Source: Zhongshania aliphaticivorans
GTDB taxonomy: Bacteria; Pseudomonadota; Gammaproteobacteria; Pseudomonadales; Spongiibacteraceae
Direction of reading: 5' to 3'
Length of the DNA: 64,000 nucleotides
NCBI RefSeq assembly: GCF_001586255.1
Contig: NZ_CP014544.1
Location: forward strand, 2,201,501 to 2,265,500
Shown here: positions 1-11,601 of the stretch, piece by piece
Layout: each line of letters starts with the position of its first letter
How positions within the stretch are numbered: position 1 is the first letter of the stretch
The notes under the pieces: model-generated
What the model saw: the letters and a program-made list of their open reading frames with translations, nothing else
The model's database searches: none
What the model was told of the DNA's origin: nothing
Translations under genes and position numbers: made by a program

Positions 1-449
1 TCGATAATTGCTTTGAGAATCTTCTCTGGAGTCTCTTCTGCAACTTTCTCGATTTCAACACCACCTTCGGTAGATGCCATGAAAACGATACGGCGTGATG
101 AACGGTCTACAACGGCACCTAAGTACAATTCTTGATCGATATCAGTGCAAGATTCAACTAGGATTTTAGACACTGGCTGACCGTGCTCATCGGTCTGATA
201 GGTTACCAGGTTTTTGCCCAGCCACTTTTCAGCAAATGCCGCGATCTCTTCTTTGCTGCTAACCAGCTTAACGCCGCCAGCTTTGCCTCGGCCACCGGCG
301 TGAACCTGGGCTTTAACAACCCATTTATCACCGCCAATCTTATCAGCTGCTGCGGCAGCTTCTTCCGGGGTATCACAGGCATAACCTGTAGAAACAGGTA
401 GCCCGTATTCGGCAAACAACTGTTTGCCCTGGTACTCGTGAAGGTTCAT
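1..449 (-). CDS. sucC: Succinyl-CoA ligase (ADP-forming) beta subunit, N-terminal part
   Basis: Beta subunit of succinyl-CoA synthetase, the TCA step that makes ATP or GTP from succinyl-CoA. The gene runs off the left edge, so only about 149 N-terminal residues are present. The protein starts [18 protein letters not shown], the family's normal start, and continues into the ATP-grasp domain with the [17 protein letters not shown] glycine-rich nucleotide-binding segment. It is the last gene seen of a minus-strand sdhCDAB-sucAB-lpd-sucC series; sucD would be expected just outside the window. A 140-nt gap holding a hairpin separates it from lpd. The identification is very secure. Confidence 0.97.
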   Translation of the reverse strand, partial: MNLHEYQGKQLFAEYGLPVSTGYACDTPEEAAAAADKIGGDKWVVKAQVHAGGRGKAGGVKLVSSKEEIAAFAEKWLGKNLVTYQTDEHGQPVSKILVESCTDIDQELYLGAVVDRSSRRIVFMASTEGGVEIEKVAEETPEKILKAII

Positions 450-540
450 GTTGGAATTACCATCTCGGTCTGTGGAAGTGTTAAGCGAGTTAGATCCTGT
501 CAGTGACTTGGCCCGCTCCCTCTGCACATTGCAATAACAA

Positions 541-576
541 CGCGAAATCGGGATGCGTATTTTCCCGAATTTCGCG
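541..576 (-). terminator. Hairpin between lpd and sucC
   Basis: Inverted repeat CGCGAAAT-CGGGA / TCCCG-A-ATTTCGCG, a 13-bp stem with one bulged base. On the minus strand it is followed by a short, weak T-rich stretch (TTGTTATT). It sits just after the lpd stop and could be a partial terminator or an RNA-processing and stability element that sets sucCD expression relative to sucAB-lpd. A strong U-tract is missing, so complete termination is doubtful. Confidence 0.45.
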
Positions 577-589
577 CACTACCGCAAAT

Positions 590-2035
<1,446 letters not shown>

Positions 2036-2112
2036 CTATTTCCTTTTGTGCTGAGAGAGCGCATAGCGACGCTCACAGCAATCAAACTGATTCAAGCGCC
2101 GCGTAAGGGGCT

Positions 2113-3315
2113 TTAGACTTCGAGCAAAATCCGCGCCGGATCTTCAATGAGGTCTTTTATTGCCACCAAAAACTGTACGGCGTCTTTGCCATCGACCAAG
2201 CGATGATCGTAAGACAAGGCCAAGTACATCATTGGCAGAATAACGACTTCCCCGTTCACCGCCATGGGTCGATCTTGGATTTTATGCATGCCCAAAATCG
2301 CGGTTTGCGGTGGATTCAAAATCGGCGTAGATAGCAATGAACCGAACACGCCACCGTTGGTAATCGTGAATGTACCGCCGGTCATGTCTTCCATGCTAAG
2401 TTTGCCGTCTTTAGCGCGCAGACCGTACTCTCTAATCTTTTCTTCGATCTTGGCCATGCTCATGTTTTCTGCGTCGCGCAGTACTGGAACAACCAAACCT
2501 TTTTCGGTAGATACAGCCACACCCACGTCTTGGAAACCGTGGTAGACAACATCATCGCCGTCAATGGACGCGTTCACAGCGGGGAAGCGTTTCAATGCTT
2601 CACACGCGGCCTTAACAAAAAAGCCCATAAAACCTAAACGCGTGCCATTGTGCGACTTTTCAAACAAATCTTTGTACTGGCTACGCAGATCCATAACTGG
2701 CTTCATATTGACTTCATTAAAGGTCGTCAACATGGCGGTGGTGTGGGTCGCTTCCAGCAGGCGCTCGGCAATACGCTTACGCAGGCGGGTCATAGGCACC
2801 CGCTTTTCTACACGCTCACCGGCAGGCACATCGACAGCAACAGGAGCCGAAGGCTTAGCAGCAGCTGCGCTTGGCGCTGAAGTAGACACCGCGGGCTTGT
2901 GATTGACCACATCCTCTTTGGTAATCACACCGCCTTTACCGGTGCCAGTAACCGCAGCCGCATCAATGCCCTTTTCTTCAAGCATTTTACGCGCAGCTGG
3001 ACTAATTTTTAAATCTTGCGCACTGGCAGCGGGCGCCGCTTCGGCTTCAGCTGGAGCACTCGCTGCAGACGCCGCCGCCCCTTCTTCAAAAAGAGCAACC
3101 ACTTCGTCGCTCAGCACGGTTTCGCCTTCTGGTTTCAGTATTTCTTTTAGTACGCCGTCAGCGGGCGCCACAACTTCTAACACCACTTTATCGGTTTCTA
3201 TATCGACCAGCGGCTCATCACGCAGCACTGCTTCGCCTACCTGCTTATGCCATGTCGCAATAGAGCCATCGGCAACGGATTCTGGAAATGTTGGCGCTTT
3301 AATTTCAATGCTCAT
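2113..3315 (-). CDS. sucB: 2-oxoglutarate dehydrogenase E2, dihydrolipoyl succinyltransferase
   Basis: Core of the 2-oxoglutarate dehydrogenase complex (400 aa); it transfers succinyl groups to CoA. In order it has one lipoyl domain (about residues 2-75, lipoylated Lys in [11 protein letters not shown]), an Ala/Pro/Ser-rich linker, a peripheral subunit-binding domain (about 105-140, [15 protein letters not shown]) and the catalytic domain with the active-site [13 protein letters not shown] near the C-terminus. The ATG at 3315 is chosen because AGGAAAG lies 6 nt upstream and [14 protein letters not shown] is the normal family start; an in-frame codon 15 nt earlier lacks this support. It follows sucA by 60 nt. 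Confidence 0.97.
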   Translation of the reverse strand: MSIEIKAPTFPESVADGSIATWHKQVGEAVLRDEPLVDIETDKVVLEVVAPADGVLKEILKPEGETVLSDEVVALFEEGAAASAASAPAEAEAAPAASAQDLKISPAARKMLEEKGIDAAAVTGTGKGGVITKEDVVNHKPAVSTSAPSAAAAKPSAPVAVDVPAGERVEKRVPMTRLRKRIAERLLEATHTTAMLTTFNEVNMKPVMDLRSQYKDLFEKSHNGTRLGFMGFFVKAACEALKRFPAVNASIDGDDVVYHGFQDVGVAVSTEKGLVVPVLRDAENMSMAKIEEKIREYGLRAKDGKLSMEDMTGGTFTITNGGVFGSLLSTPILNPPQTAILGMHKIQDRPMAVNGEVVILPMMYLALSYDHRLVDGKDAVQFLVAIKDLIEDPARILLEV

Positions 3316-3375
3316 TATCTTTCCTGTCAATTAATATTGCTGTACGAGACAGTCTCTATAAGTGTGCAGACACGG

Positions 3376-6210
3376 TTAAAGCTTGAGTGCCTGAGTGATG
3401 AATTTTTCTTGTTGCGCCAAATGCAAAGCCATATAACCCGCTGCAGGCGACGCCGAAGGCTCTCGGCCAACATAGCCTAACAATAGGTTCTTTTCTGGCT
3501 TAAAGCTGCGAATTACCCGTGTCATACGATGGCGGCTGTTATACCACGCTCCTTGGTTACGGGGCTCTTCTTGGCACCAAACGACCTTTTTCAAGTTCGG
3601 GTACTGTGCAATCGCATTTCGCAAGTCATCGTAAGGGAACGGGTACACCTGCTCCAAGCGCACAATCGCAATAGAGTCTTTGCCGTGCTCCCGGCGCGCA
3701 GCACGTAAATCGTAATACACCTTACCACTGCACAATAACATGCGCGTGACTTTAGACTTATCGATGTCATCGGTCTCATCAATCACGTTTTGGAATTGAC
3801 CAGTAGTTAACTCTTCAAGTGTCGACACAGCCTCTTTATGTCGCAACAAACTCTTAGGCGACATCACCACCAAAGGCCGACGCAATGGGCGAATCGCCTG
3901 GCGTCGCAACATATGATAAACCTGCGCCGGCGTCGACGGCACGCAAACCTGAATATTGTGTTCTGCACACAACTGAAGGAAGCGTTCCAAACGCGCCGAA
4001 GAATGCTCAGGTCCCTGACCTTCGTAGCCGTGGGGCAACAACATTGTTAAGCCGCACAAACGGCCCCACTTGAGCTCACCACTGCTAATAAATTGGTCGA
4101 TAACAACTTGAGCGCCGTTGGCAAAATCACCGAACTGCGCCTCCCAAATAACCAGTGAGTCTGGCTGAGTAGTTGAATAACCATATTCAAAAGCAAGCAC
4201 GGCTTCTTCAGACAACAGCGAGTCAAATATAGAGAAGCTCGGTTGATCGGCGCTCATATTTTGCAGTGGCACGTAGCGACTACCGTCGTTTTGGCTGTGC
4301 AGCACGGCATGACGATGCGAGAACGTACCACGCCCAACGTCTTGGCCTGTCAAACGAACCTTATGCCCTTGTTTAAGCAAGGTGCCATAGGCGAGGACTT
4401 CAGCAAAGCCCCAGTTAATATCCATCGCGCCAACGGCCATCTTGCGGCGGTCTTCATATATCTTGGCTACCTGACGTTGCACCACGATACCTTCTGGGAC
4501 CGCGTTCACCGCTTCAGAAACTTCTTTCAGCAGCTTGGCGTCAATCGATGTATCGCCAGCCACATCCCAGGCATGGCCAAGGTATGGTGTCCAGTCGACA
4601 AACATTTCTGAGTTGGGCTGCATCACTAGGCTTTTTGCAACATGTTCGCCATTATCTAGCGCCTGGCGGTAATCGTCCGCCATTTTTTCTGCGAGAGCCT
4701 TGTCTATAATGCCTTCGTCGAGCAGCTTATTCACATACAGCTCGCGAGTCGTTTTCTGCTTGCTAATTTTGCTGTACATCAACGGCTGCGTACCGGACGG
4801 TTCATCCGCTTCGTTATGACCGCGACGACGGTAGCAAATCAAATCCACAACCACGTCTTTTTTAAATTCCTGGCGGTAGTCGGCAGCCATTTGGCTAACG
4901 AACAACACCGCTTCGGGATCGTCACCATTAACGTGGAAGATTGGCGCCTGCACCATTTTTGCCACATCAGTACAGTATTCTGTAGAGCGGGCATCTTCCT
5001 GTAGGCTGGTGGTAAAACCAACTTGGTTGTTAATAACAATGTGTACCGTACCGCCAGTTTTATATGCGCGGGTCTGGGACATTTGGAAGGTTTCCATGAC
5101 CACACCCTGACCGGCAAACGCCGCATCACCGTGTAATACAATGGGTACCACTTTGTCGCCAATGGGATCGTTGCGGCGATCTTGACGGGCCCGTACAGAG
5201 CCCTCTACTACCGGTGACACAATTTCCAAATGCGAGGGGTTAAATGCCAGCGCCAAATGCACTTCGCCACCCGGTGTCATCACATTAGATGAGAAACCCT
5301 GGTGATATTTAACGTCCGCAGAGCCTTGGTACTTAACCTTGCCTTCAAACTCGTCGAACAATTCCGCAGGGCTCTTGCCGAGAATATTTACCAAAAGATT
5401 AAGGCGGCCACGGTGAGCCATACCAATCACAATCTCTTTGGCGCCATAAGCACCGGCACGCTGGATCATCGCATCCATCATTGGAATTAAGCTTTCACCG
5501 CCTTCCAAACCGAAACGCTTAGTACCGGGATACTTAGAGCCTAAAGATTTTTCCAAGCCCTCTGCCGCGGTCAATCGCTCGAGCAAATGAGTACGGGTCT
5601 CGAGCCCGTATTGCGGCTGAGAGCGAACACTCTCCATGCGCTGTTGGATCCACGTGCGCTCACGGGTATCCACAATATGCATGAATTCAGTGCCCACCGA
5701 ACGGCAGTAGGTTGCCCGCAAGGAGTCGTAAATTTCACGTAGCGTTGCCTGGTCCTTACCAATGTAAAGACTACCGGTTTGAAAGACGGTATCAAAATCG
5801 GCTTCGCTTAACTGGTGATACTGCAATTCGAGATCCGGGACTCGGGGCCGCTGCCAGAGACCCAGAGGATCTAATTGGGCTTCCTGATGACCGCGCTGAC
5901 GATAGGCGCTGACCAACTGAATAACCCTAACCTGCTTGCGCTCGTGGTCACTAACTTCGTTATTGACTGCGCCATTGTAGCGAACAGGGGTCTTTGCTAA
6001 TTGCGCAAAATGATCGCGAATTGGCGAATGAGGGATATCGTGAGTTGTGTTTTCACTAACGCGGGGTAATTGTTGAAAATAGCTACGCCATTCATCAGAA
6101 ACAGCGTTTGGATCAGTGAGGAAGGCCTCATACAACTCTTCTACGTAAGTCGCATTTCCGCCGGATATATGGGAGCTTTTCCAGAGTAGCTCCATCGAAT
6201 TTTTCTGCAT
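3376..6210 (-). CDS. sucA: 2-oxoglutarate dehydrogenase E1 component
   Basis: Thiamine-diphosphate-dependent decarboxylase of the 2-oxoglutarate dehydrogenase complex (944 aa, normal length). The N-terminal LLWKSSHISGGNATYVEELY segment, the ThDP region around HGDAAFAGQGVVMETFQMS, the GRGTFSHRHAVLHSQ transketolase-like region and the C-terminal domain with the LLCSGKVYYDL motif are recognisable. The start is placed at the ATG giving MQKNSMELLWKSS, the conserved family start, instead of 45 nt upstream where the residues resemble no SucA. It heads sucA-sucB-lpd-sucC and lies 268 nt after sdhB, so it may be read through from the sdh promoter or have its own. Confidence 0.97.
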   Translation of the reverse strand: MQKNSMELLWKSSHISGGNATYVEELYEAFLTDPNAVSDEWRSYFQQLPRVSENTTHDIPHSPIRDHFAQLAKTPVRYNGAVNNEVSDHERKQVRVIQLVSAYRQRGHQEAQLDPLGLWQRPRVPDLELQYHQLSEADFDTVFQTGSLYIGKDQATLREIYDSLRATYCRSVGTEFMHIVDTRERTWIQQRMESVRSQPQYGLETRTHLLERLTAAEGLEKSLGSKYPGTKRFGLEGGESLIPMMDAMIQRAGAYGAKEIVIGMAHRGRLNLLVNILGKSPAELFDEFEGKVKYQGSADVKYHQGFSSNVMTPGGEVHLALAFNPSHLEIVSPVVEGSVRARQDRRNDPIGDKVVPIVLHGDAAFAGQGVVMETFQMSQTRAYKTGGTVHIVINNQVGFTTSLQEDARSTEYCTDVAKMVQAPIFHVNGDDPEAVLFVSQMAADYRQEFKKDVVVDLICYRRRGHNEADEPSGTQPLMYSKISKQKTTRELYVNKLLDEGIIDKALAEKMADDYRQALDNGEHVAKSLVMQPNSEMFVDWTPYLGHAWDVAGDTSIDAKLLKEVSEAVNAVPEGIVVQRQVAKIYEDRRKMAVGAMDINWGFAEVLAYGTLLKQGHKVRLTGQDVGRGTFSHRHAVLHSQNDGSRYVPLQNMSADQPSFSIFDSLLSEEAVLAFEYGYSTTQPDSLVIWEAQFGDFANGAQVVIDQFISSGELKWGRLCGLTMLLPHGYEGQGPEHSSARLERFLQLCAEHNIQVCVPSTPAQVYHMLRRQAIRPLRRPLVVMSPKSLLRHKEAVSTLEELTTGQFQNVIDETDDIDKSKVTRMLLCSGKVYYDLRAARREHGKDSIAIVRLEQVYPFPYDDLRNAIAQYPNLKKVVWCQEEPRNQGAWYNSRHRMTRVIRSFKPEKNLLLGYVGREPSASPAAGYMALHLAQQEKFITQALKL

Positions 6211-6455
6211 TCCTGTCCACCTAGTAGCAAGGGAAGTGGCAGTCCGAATGATCATTGCCCGATAAGGCCTTTTTCATCCTGTGAAGTCCAGCAGCATTCA
6301 GTGTACGCCGCAGAACCGACTCGCACCACAGGGAACGTCCCTTCCCTCTTAATACGCTTTTTAGCTCGTAAAGTGCCGGTAAGCACCGAGTTGTATTGTT
6401 CTAGCGCCGTTCGTGAACAGCGCCCGAGGACTTACATTTCGCAGAGTTTTTTATA

Positions 6456-6471
6456 CCCGGCCGAGGCCGGG
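6456..6471 (-). other. GC-rich hairpin between sdhB and sucA
   Basis: Perfect CCCGGCC-GA-GGCCGGG inverted repeat eight bases beyond the sdhB stop. On the transcribed strand it is followed by an A-run and not by a U-run, so it does not look like a standard intrinsic terminator. It more likely stabilises the sdhCDAB message 3' end or slows polymerase between the sdh and suc parts of the cluster. Confidence 0.4.
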
Positions 6472-6478
6472 GGAATAC

Positions 6479-7195
6479 TTAAGTTGCTCTGCTTAGCAAC
6501 ATATTCCGAATGTGACCAATTGCCTTAGTTGGGTTCAAGCCCTTAGGACAAACGTTCACACAGTTCTGAATACCATGGCAGCGGAACACACTGAATGGAT
6601 CGTCGAGATCACTCAGGCGCTCTTCTGTTGCGGTGTCACGGCTGTCCGCCAAAAAGCGGTAAGCCTGCAGCAAGCCGCTGGGCCCGATAAAACGATCTGG
6701 GTTCCACCAGAATGACGGACAAGCGGTTGAGCAGCAAGCGCACAGGATGCACTCATATAAACCGTCAAGCTTGGCGCGCTCTTCTGGGGACTGCAGACGC
6801 TCAATAGCGGGCGCTGGCGTGTCATTCAGCAAGAAAGGCTTAATCTTTTCATATTGCTTGTAGAAAAGACTCATGTCGATAACGAGGTCGCGAATAACAG
6901 GCAGGCCTGGCAGCGGACGCAAAACCAGCTTATTGCCGCCTTTGCCGTTTTTCAGGGCTTCGGAAATTGGCGTAACGCAGGCCAAACCGTTTTTGCCATT
7001 GATATTCATACCATCTGAACCACACACGCCTTCACGGCATGAGCGGCGGTAAGCCAGCGACGGGTCGCTGCCTTTTAACAGTTCAAGAACATCCAATACC
7101 ATGAGGTCTTTGCCACCGGTATCCAGTTCGACTTCCTGCATGTACGGTTCCTGATCGACTTCAGGATTGTAACGATAGAGACTGACTTTCAACAT
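6479..7195 (-). CDS. sdhB: Succinate dehydrogenase iron-sulfur subunit
   Basis: Electron-transfer subunit of complex II (238 aa). Three cluster motifs are visible in order: 2Fe-2S (SCREGVCGSDGM plus the distal LAC), 4Fe-4S (CILCACCSTACPS) and 3Fe-4S (CHGIQNCVNVCPKGLNP). The start is the ATG at 7195, giving MLKVSLYRYNPEVD with AGGGGA upstream; an in-frame extension 26 codons longer has a basic sequence foreign to the family and overlaps sdhA. The gene lies 16 nt after sdhA and closes the sdhCDAB series before the suc genes. Confidence 0.97.
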   Translation of the reverse strand: MLKVSLYRYNPEVDQEPYMQEVELDTGGKDLMVLDVLELLKGSDPSLAYRRSCREGVCGSDGMNINGKNGLACVTPISEALKNGKGGNKLVLRPLPGLPVIRDLVIDMSLFYKQYEKIKPFLLNDTPAPAIERLQSPEERAKLDGLYECILCACCSTACPSFWWNPDRFIGPSGLLQAYRFLADSRDTATEERLSDLDDPFSVFRCHGIQNCVNVCPKGLNPTKAIGHIRNMLLSRAT

Positions 7196-7211
7196 GTTCG
7201 TTTCCCCTGAA

Positions 7212-8984
7212 TCAGTACGTACGAATTTTTGGTGCAAACGCTTCGCGTGTCTTCGGCGTGAAGTTAACCGCACGCTTACCTACCCGCTTCTCGCTGGGGA
7301 AGTAAACTGAGTGACACAGCCAGTTTTCGTCGTCGCGCTCAGTGAAATCTTCACGAGCATGGGCTCCACGGCTTTCAGTACGCGCTTCAGCAGCGATCGC
7401 CGTTGCTTCAGCCACTTCAAACAAATTATGAAGTTCAAGGGCTTCAATACGCGCGGTATTGTAGGCATTACTCTTGTCTTCCAAGTGCGCGTTATCGATA
7501 CGCACTCGCAGCTCGGCCAGCTTCTTAATGCCTTCTTGCATGAAGTCACCGCGACGGAAAACGCCGAAGTGGTTCTGCATGATGGTCTGCAACTCAGTGC
7601 GCAGTGCGGAAACACTCTCGCCACCGGTCGTGTTGTTGATCTTATTCAAGCGGCTCATCGCGCGCTCAATATCAGCCTCGGAAGCATCACGCATTTCAAC
7701 GCCTTCACGCAGACTCTTCTCAATAAACAAGCCGGCCGAACGACCAAATACCACAAGATCCAACAGCGAGTTACCGCCCAAACGGTTAGCGCCGTGTACC
7801 GATACGCAAGCCACTTCACCACAGGCAAACAAACCAGGAATGACGGTGTCGTTGCCATCTGCATCAACGGTCAAGGCCTGACCGTTAACATTGGTGGGAA
7901 TACCACCCATCATGTAGTGGCAAGTAGGGACAACTGGCACTGGCTCTTTTACTGGATCGGCGTGAGCGAATGTACGTGACAACTCGCAAATACCGGGCAA
8001 ACGGCTCTCAAGAACCTCTTCACCAAGGTGATCCAGCTTCAGATAAACGTGATCGCCATTAGGACCACAACCGCGGCCTTCAAGAATTTCCAAGGTCATT
8101 GAGCGAGCAACAACGTCGCGACCAGCCAAGTCTTTGGCGTTTGGCGCGTAGCGCTCCATGAAACGCTCGCCGTCTTTATTGACGAGGTAACCACCCTCAC
8201 CGCGACAGCCTTCAGTAACAAGTACACCCGCGCCGGCTATACCGGTGGGGTGGAACTGCCACATTTCAATATCTTGCACTGGGAAGCCAGCACGCAGCGC
8301 CATGCCAACACCGTCGCCGGTGTTGATGTGGGCATTGGTAGTAGAGGCGTAAATACGGCCAGCACCACCGGTAGCAAATACAGTCGCCTTAGACTTAACG
8401 TAAACCACTTCACCAGTTTCAATACAAATAGCGATAACGCCAACGACTTCGCCGTCTTCGTTTTTCACCAAGTCAGTGGCGTACCACTCATTGAAAAACA
8501 CCGTGTTGTTTTTCAGATTGCCCTGATAAAGGGTGTGCAACAGTGCATGACCAGTACGGTCGGCCGCTGCGCAGGTACGAGCAGCCTGACCGCCCTCACC
8601 GAAATTCTTAGACTGACCGCCAAAAGGACGCTGATAAATACGACCTTCTTCAGTACGCGAGAACGGCATACCCATGTGATCCAGTTCGTAAACCGCTTCC
8701 GGCCCAACCTGACACATATATTCAATCGCTTCCTGATCACCAATGTAATCAGAGCCTTTAACGGTATCGTACATATGCCACTGCCACTGATCTTGGGGGT
8801 CAGAGCTGGCAATTGCACAGGTAATACCACCCTGCGCAGATACCGTGTGTGAACGCGTGGGGAATACTTTAGAGATTACTGCTGTTTTATAGCCTGACTG
8901 CGCCAACTGCAGTGCCGCGCGCATACCTGCACCGCCACCACCAACAATCACACCATCAAAAGAAATTGTACGAATATTAGCCAT
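7212..8984 (-). CDS. sdhA: Succinate dehydrogenase flavoprotein subunit
   Basis: Catalytic subunit of complex II (590 aa), which oxidises succinate to fumarate with covalently bound FAD. The N-terminal FAD-binding [17 protein letters not shown], the flavinylation site His in [14 protein letters not shown], the substrate-binding HPTGIAGAG and the late [18 protein letters not shown] motif are all intact. The length is normal. It lies three bases after sdhD and 16 nt before sdhB, inside one transcription unit that faces the inner membrane cytoplasmic side. Confidence 0.98.
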   Translation of the reverse strand: MANIRTISFDGVIVGGGGAGMRAALQLAQSGYKTAVISKVFPTRSHTVSAQGGITCAIASSDPQDQWQWHMYDTVKGSDYIGDQEAIEYMCQVGPEAVYELDHMGMPFSRTEEGRIYQRPFGGQSKNFGEGGQAARTCAAADRTGHALLHTLYQGNLKNNTVFFNEWYATDLVKNEDGEVVGVIAICIETGEVVYVKSKATVFATGGAGRIYASTTNAHINTGDGVGMALRAGFPVQDIEMWQFHPTGIAGAGVLVTEGCRGEGGYLVNKDGERFMERYAPNAKDLAGRDVVARSMTLEILEGRGCGPNGDHVYLKLDHLGEEVLESRLPGICELSRTFAHADPVKEPVPVVPTCHYMMGGIPTNVNGQALTVDADGNDTVIPGLFACGEVACVSVHGANRLGGNSLLDLVVFGRSAGLFIEKSLREGVEMRDASEADIERAMSRLNKINNTTGGESVSALRTELQTIMQNHFGVFRRGDFMQEGIKKLAELRVRIDNAHLEDKSNAYNTARIEALELHNLFEVAEATAIAAEARTESRGAHAREDFTERDDENWLCHSVYFPSEKRVGKRAVNFTPKTREAFAPKIRTY

Positions 8985-8987
8985 TGC

Positions 8988-9356
8988 TTAACTCCAAAGA
9001 ATCTGGATGCCCCAAACGAGGTAGGTGAACAACACAACAGCCGAAGCTGCCTGAAATGCCAAGCGTAAAACCGTCGCTCGGCCACCCATTAGTCGCTCTG
9101 TTAAATAGTCGGTCGATACCGACCACAAACCAATCCATGCATGAGACACAATGGACAAAACTGCTGCGGTACTAAACACACGCATAAAAGTGCTGTCGAA
9201 ATAGCCACTCCACTGCTCGTAGCTTAAATCAGAGCCACTGCAAAGCAGGTAAAAACCAACCACCAGCATATAAGCCAGCAGCACAACACCACTAACACGT
9301 TGCACCAGCCAATCTGCTAAGCCGTTGCGACCCAAATTCGTTACTGAATTTACCAT
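8988..9356 (-). CDS. sdhD: Succinate dehydrogenase membrane anchor subunit
   Basis: Small hydrophobic anchor of complex II (122 aa from the ATG used here) that helps bind haem b and ubiquinone. Three membrane segments are evident (about residues 20-40, 55-80 and 95-118), and HAWIGLWSVSTDYL matches the conserved haem- and quinone-site helix. The ATG at 9356 gives MVNSVTNLGRNGLADWLVQR, close to known SdhD starts, and overlaps the sdhC stop by 7 nt. A GTG 6 nt upstream is an alternative. The overlap implies translational coupling with sdhC. Confidence 0.93.
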   Translation of the reverse strand: MVNSVTNLGRNGLADWLVQRVSGVVLLAYMLVVGFYLLCSGSDLSYEQWSGYFDSTFMRVFSTAAVLSIVSHAWIGLWSVSTDYLTERLMGGRATVLRLAFQAASAVVLFTYLVWGIQILWS

Positions 9357-9736
9357 ATCCACAACCCCGCAAGCACCGCCAATACTGCTGTTGCAGCAAG
9401 AACTAATTTCGCGCCAGTTTCGCCGCCTTCCATCGACTCACCAATACCGGCATCCATCACCAAGTGTTTAACACCCGCCGCCGAGTGATAGCTCAAACCA
9501 ACTAACACAATCCAAAGGCTCAACTTACCCCAGAACGAAGCCAAACAAGCTTTTGCCTGTTCAAAGCCCTCAGGACCATCAAGACTGGTGCCAAGCAACC
9601 AAAACAGCAGGGCAACGCCAGCTACAAGAAAAACACCACTCACGCGGTGCAAAATAGAGGTATATGCGGTAATCGGCAGTGCGATTGTCCCGATATCCAG
9701 ATTTACAGGTCGTTTATCGTTCACGGTTTGCCACAC
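9350..9736 (-). CDS. sdhC: Succinate dehydrogenase cytochrome b556 subunit
   Basis: Haem-binding membrane subunit of complex II (128 aa). The family signature RPVNLDIGTIALPITAYTSILHRVSGV covers the quinone-site Ser and Arg region, and the haem-ligand helix with SYHSAAGVKHLVMD follows. Three membrane helices are predicted. Both possible starts are GTG: 9736 (MWQTVNDKRPVN) or 9724 (MNDKRPVN). Neither has a strong ribosome-binding site; I use the longer because it leaves about eight residues before RPVNLD, as in E. coli. It is first in sdhCDAB, about 120 nt downstream of a good promoter. Confidence 0.93.
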   Translation of the reverse strand: MWQTVNDKRPVNLDIGTIALPITAYTSILHRVSGVFLVAGVALLFWLLGTSLDGPEGFEQAKACLASFWGKLSLWIVLVGLSYHSAAGVKHLVMDAGIGESMEGGETGAKLVLAATAVLAVLAGLWIW

Positions 9737-9861
9737 TTTTAATTTCTGGCTCGAATTCTCAAGCGGTTTAAAGGAAGTGGATCAATAAATCTCCGAATCT
9801 CATATTCGGCTGAGTTTCAGTATGTGCAAGGCAGTAATAAACCCCACAAGAAACGCCGCGC

Positions 9862-9890
9862 ATTATAGGGCCAAGCCCGAGCAATTACAA
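9862..9890 (-). promoter_or_regulatory. Sigma-70-like promoter of sdhCDAB
   Basis: On the minus strand TTGTAA and a perfect TATAAT are separated by exactly 17 nt. The predicted transcript starts near 9854 and runs into sdhC after a leader of about 120 nt. It is the only promoter-like match found in this part of the gap. Confidence 0.65.
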
Positions 9891-10102
9891 ACCCCCCAAA
9901 ACGCCCCTCGCTTACGGCAAAAAACTCCAATATCAAGGGCTTAAGACATCATTTCGCACCATTATGGCGCCATAGGAGGTCTTTCCCAGAACTAATTGTG
10001 CACAAAAAAAGACGCAAACAGACATCCACCCAAGAAAATCACTGATTCAAACCACAAATACAATTCCATCTACAACAATTGCACGTTAAAATGTTCTCAC
10101 CG

Positions 10103-10130
10103 TTGACAAAACATTTCATCTCTCTATATT
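10103..10130 (+). promoter_or_regulatory. Sigma-70 promoter of gltA
   Basis: Perfect -35 box TTGACA, a 16-nt spacer and -10 box TATATT, about 115 nt upstream of the gltA ATG. It is strong by inspection and fits constitutive citrate synthase expression. Confidence 0.75.
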
Positions 10131-10245
10131 TGTCACTCCCGCGTAAGCGGACCTTCCAGTGTTACATTCACGCAATACCATGCCGAATGCTAGACATAGG
10201 AAGCTAACGCCACAAGCTAGCTAAAAGTTACAGGAGCCCGTCACA

Positions 10246-11529
10246 ATGAGCGATAAGAAAGCAAGTCTGAGTATCGATGGTAAAACACTGGACCTTAAAG
10301 TCCACTCCGGCACCATCGGCCCCGACGTCATCGAAGTCAGCGCCCTGACGGGCAATGGTTACTTTACCTACGACCCCGGTTTTGTCTCTACCGCAGCCTG
10401 CGAGTCTAAAATCACCTATATCGACGGTGATAAAGGCATTCTTCTGCACGGCGGCTACCCCATTGAGGAACTGGCAGAGCAGTCTGACTACCTAGAAACC
10501 TGCTTCTTGTTACTGTACGGCGAGCTACCAAATGCCGATCAGAAAGAAGCGTTTTTCAATAAAGTCCGCATGCACACCATGGTCAATGACCAGATGAGCA
10601 CCTTTTTCAAAGGCTTCCGTCGCGACGCTCACCCCATGGCGATCATGTGTGGCGTAGTTGGCGCACTGTCTGCGTTCTACCACGACTCACTCGACATCAC
10701 TGACGAGAAACACCGCGAAATTTCTGCCATTCGCTTGATTGCAAAAATGCCAACCTTGGCGGCCATGACCTATAAATACACCATTGGTCAGCCTTTCATG
10801 TACCCGCAGAACCACCTGAGCTATTCAGAAAACTTCCTGCACATGATGTTCGGCAACCCCTGCGAGCCAAGCAATGTAAACCCTGTACTGGCCAAAGCAA
10901 TGGATAAAATCTTCTTATTGCACGCCGATCACGAGCAAAACGCATCTACTTCTACTGTGCGCCTCGCCGGCTCAACTGGCGCCAATCCTTTTGCCTGTAT
11001 TTCTGCGGGTATCGCTGCACTGTGGGGCCCTTCTCACGGCGGCGCCAACGAAGCCGTACTGGATATGCTCAACGAAATTGGCGATGCTTCGCGCATTGAC
11101 GAGTTCGTGGCAAGAGCTAAAGACAAAGACGACCCATTCCGCCTAATGGGCTTTGGTCACCGCGTTTACAAAAACTTTGACCCTCGCGCCAAGGTAATGA
11201 AAGTGGCCGCTGACGAAGTATTGGCTGAACTTGGCCTAGAAAATGACCCATTACTGAAAATTGCTAAACGCTTGGAGCAAATCGCACTGGAAGATGAGTA
11301 CTTCATTGAAAGAAAACTCTATCCAAACGTCGATTTCTACTCAGGCATTATCCTCAAGGCAATTGGCATCCCGACTAGCATGTTCACTGTAATCTTTGCT
11401 CTGGGCCGCACCCCAGGCTGGATTGCACACTGGAATGAAATGATCAGCGGTAGCTACCGCATCGGTCGTCCACGCCAGCTGTATACCGGCCCTGCCCAGC
11501 GCGATTTTGTCAGCCTAGAAAAGCGTTAA
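10246..11529 (+). CDS. gltA: Citrate synthase, hexameric type II
   Basis: Condenses oxaloacetate with acetyl-CoA at the entry of the TCA cycle (427 aa, typical of the NADH-sensitive gammaproteobacterial enzyme). Visible motifs are [11 protein letters not shown] (first catalytic His), [13 protein letters not shown] (second catalytic His), [15 protein letters not shown] and the catalytic Asp region NVDFYSGI. The start is supported by CAGGAG 10 nt upstream. It is divergent from sdhCDAB, the usual gammaproteobacterial arrangement, and ends in a strong palindromic terminator. Confidence 0.98.
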   Translation: MSDKKASLSIDGKTLDLKVHSGTIGPDVIEVSALTGNGYFTYDPGFVSTAACESKITYIDGDKGILLHGGYPIEELAEQSDYLETCFLLLYGELPNADQKEAFFNKVRMHTMVNDQMSTFFKGFRRDAHPMAIMCGVVGALSAFYHDSLDITDEKHREISAIRLIAKMPTLAAMTYKYTIGQPFMYPQNHLSYSENFLHMMFGNPCEPSNVNPVLAKAMDKIFLLHADHEQNASTSTVRLAGSTGANPFACISAGIAALWGPSHGGANEAVLDMLNEIGDASRIDEFVARAKDKDDPFRLMGFGHRVYKNFDPRAKVMKVAADEVLAELGLENDPLLKIAKRLEQIALEDEYFIERKLYPNVDFYSGIILKAIGIPTSMFTVIFALGRTPGWIAHWNEMISGSYRIGRPRQLYTGPAQRDFVSLEKR

Positions 11530-11545
11530 GCTAAATGAAAGTAAT

Positions 11546-11574
11546 AAAAAAGGTCGCCTAGGCGACCTTTTTTA
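11546..11574. terminator. Bidirectional terminator after gltA
   Basis: Perfect palindrome GGTCGCCTAGGCGACC flanked by A6 on the left and T6 on the right. It can end both the gltA transcript and the convergent lipoprotein transcript from 12012. Confidence 0.92.
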
Positions 11575-11601
11575 TTGCCTAAAATTCGGTAGCACAAGCT
11601 T

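Larger units (their letters stand above)
9737..10245. promoter_or_regulatory. Divergent sdhC-gltA control region
   Basis: A 509-nt gap without a gene between the two divergent TCA operons. It holds the sdh promoter, the gltA promoter (both listed separately), a small hairpin CCGAAT-loop-ATTCGG at 9793-9809 inside the sdh leader, and leaders of about 120 nt (sdh) and 110 nt (gltA). Such long leaders leave room for regulator or small-RNA sites, but I cannot name one from the sequence. Confidence 0.7.

Noticed and set aside
2564-3334. Plus-strand frames opposite sucB rich in Ser and Ala
   Set aside because: Shadows of the Ala/Pro linker of sucB on the other strand.
7311-7979. A 222-codon plus-strand frame opposite sdhA
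   Set aside because: Antisense to a fully conserved sdhA; no ribosome-binding site or family match.
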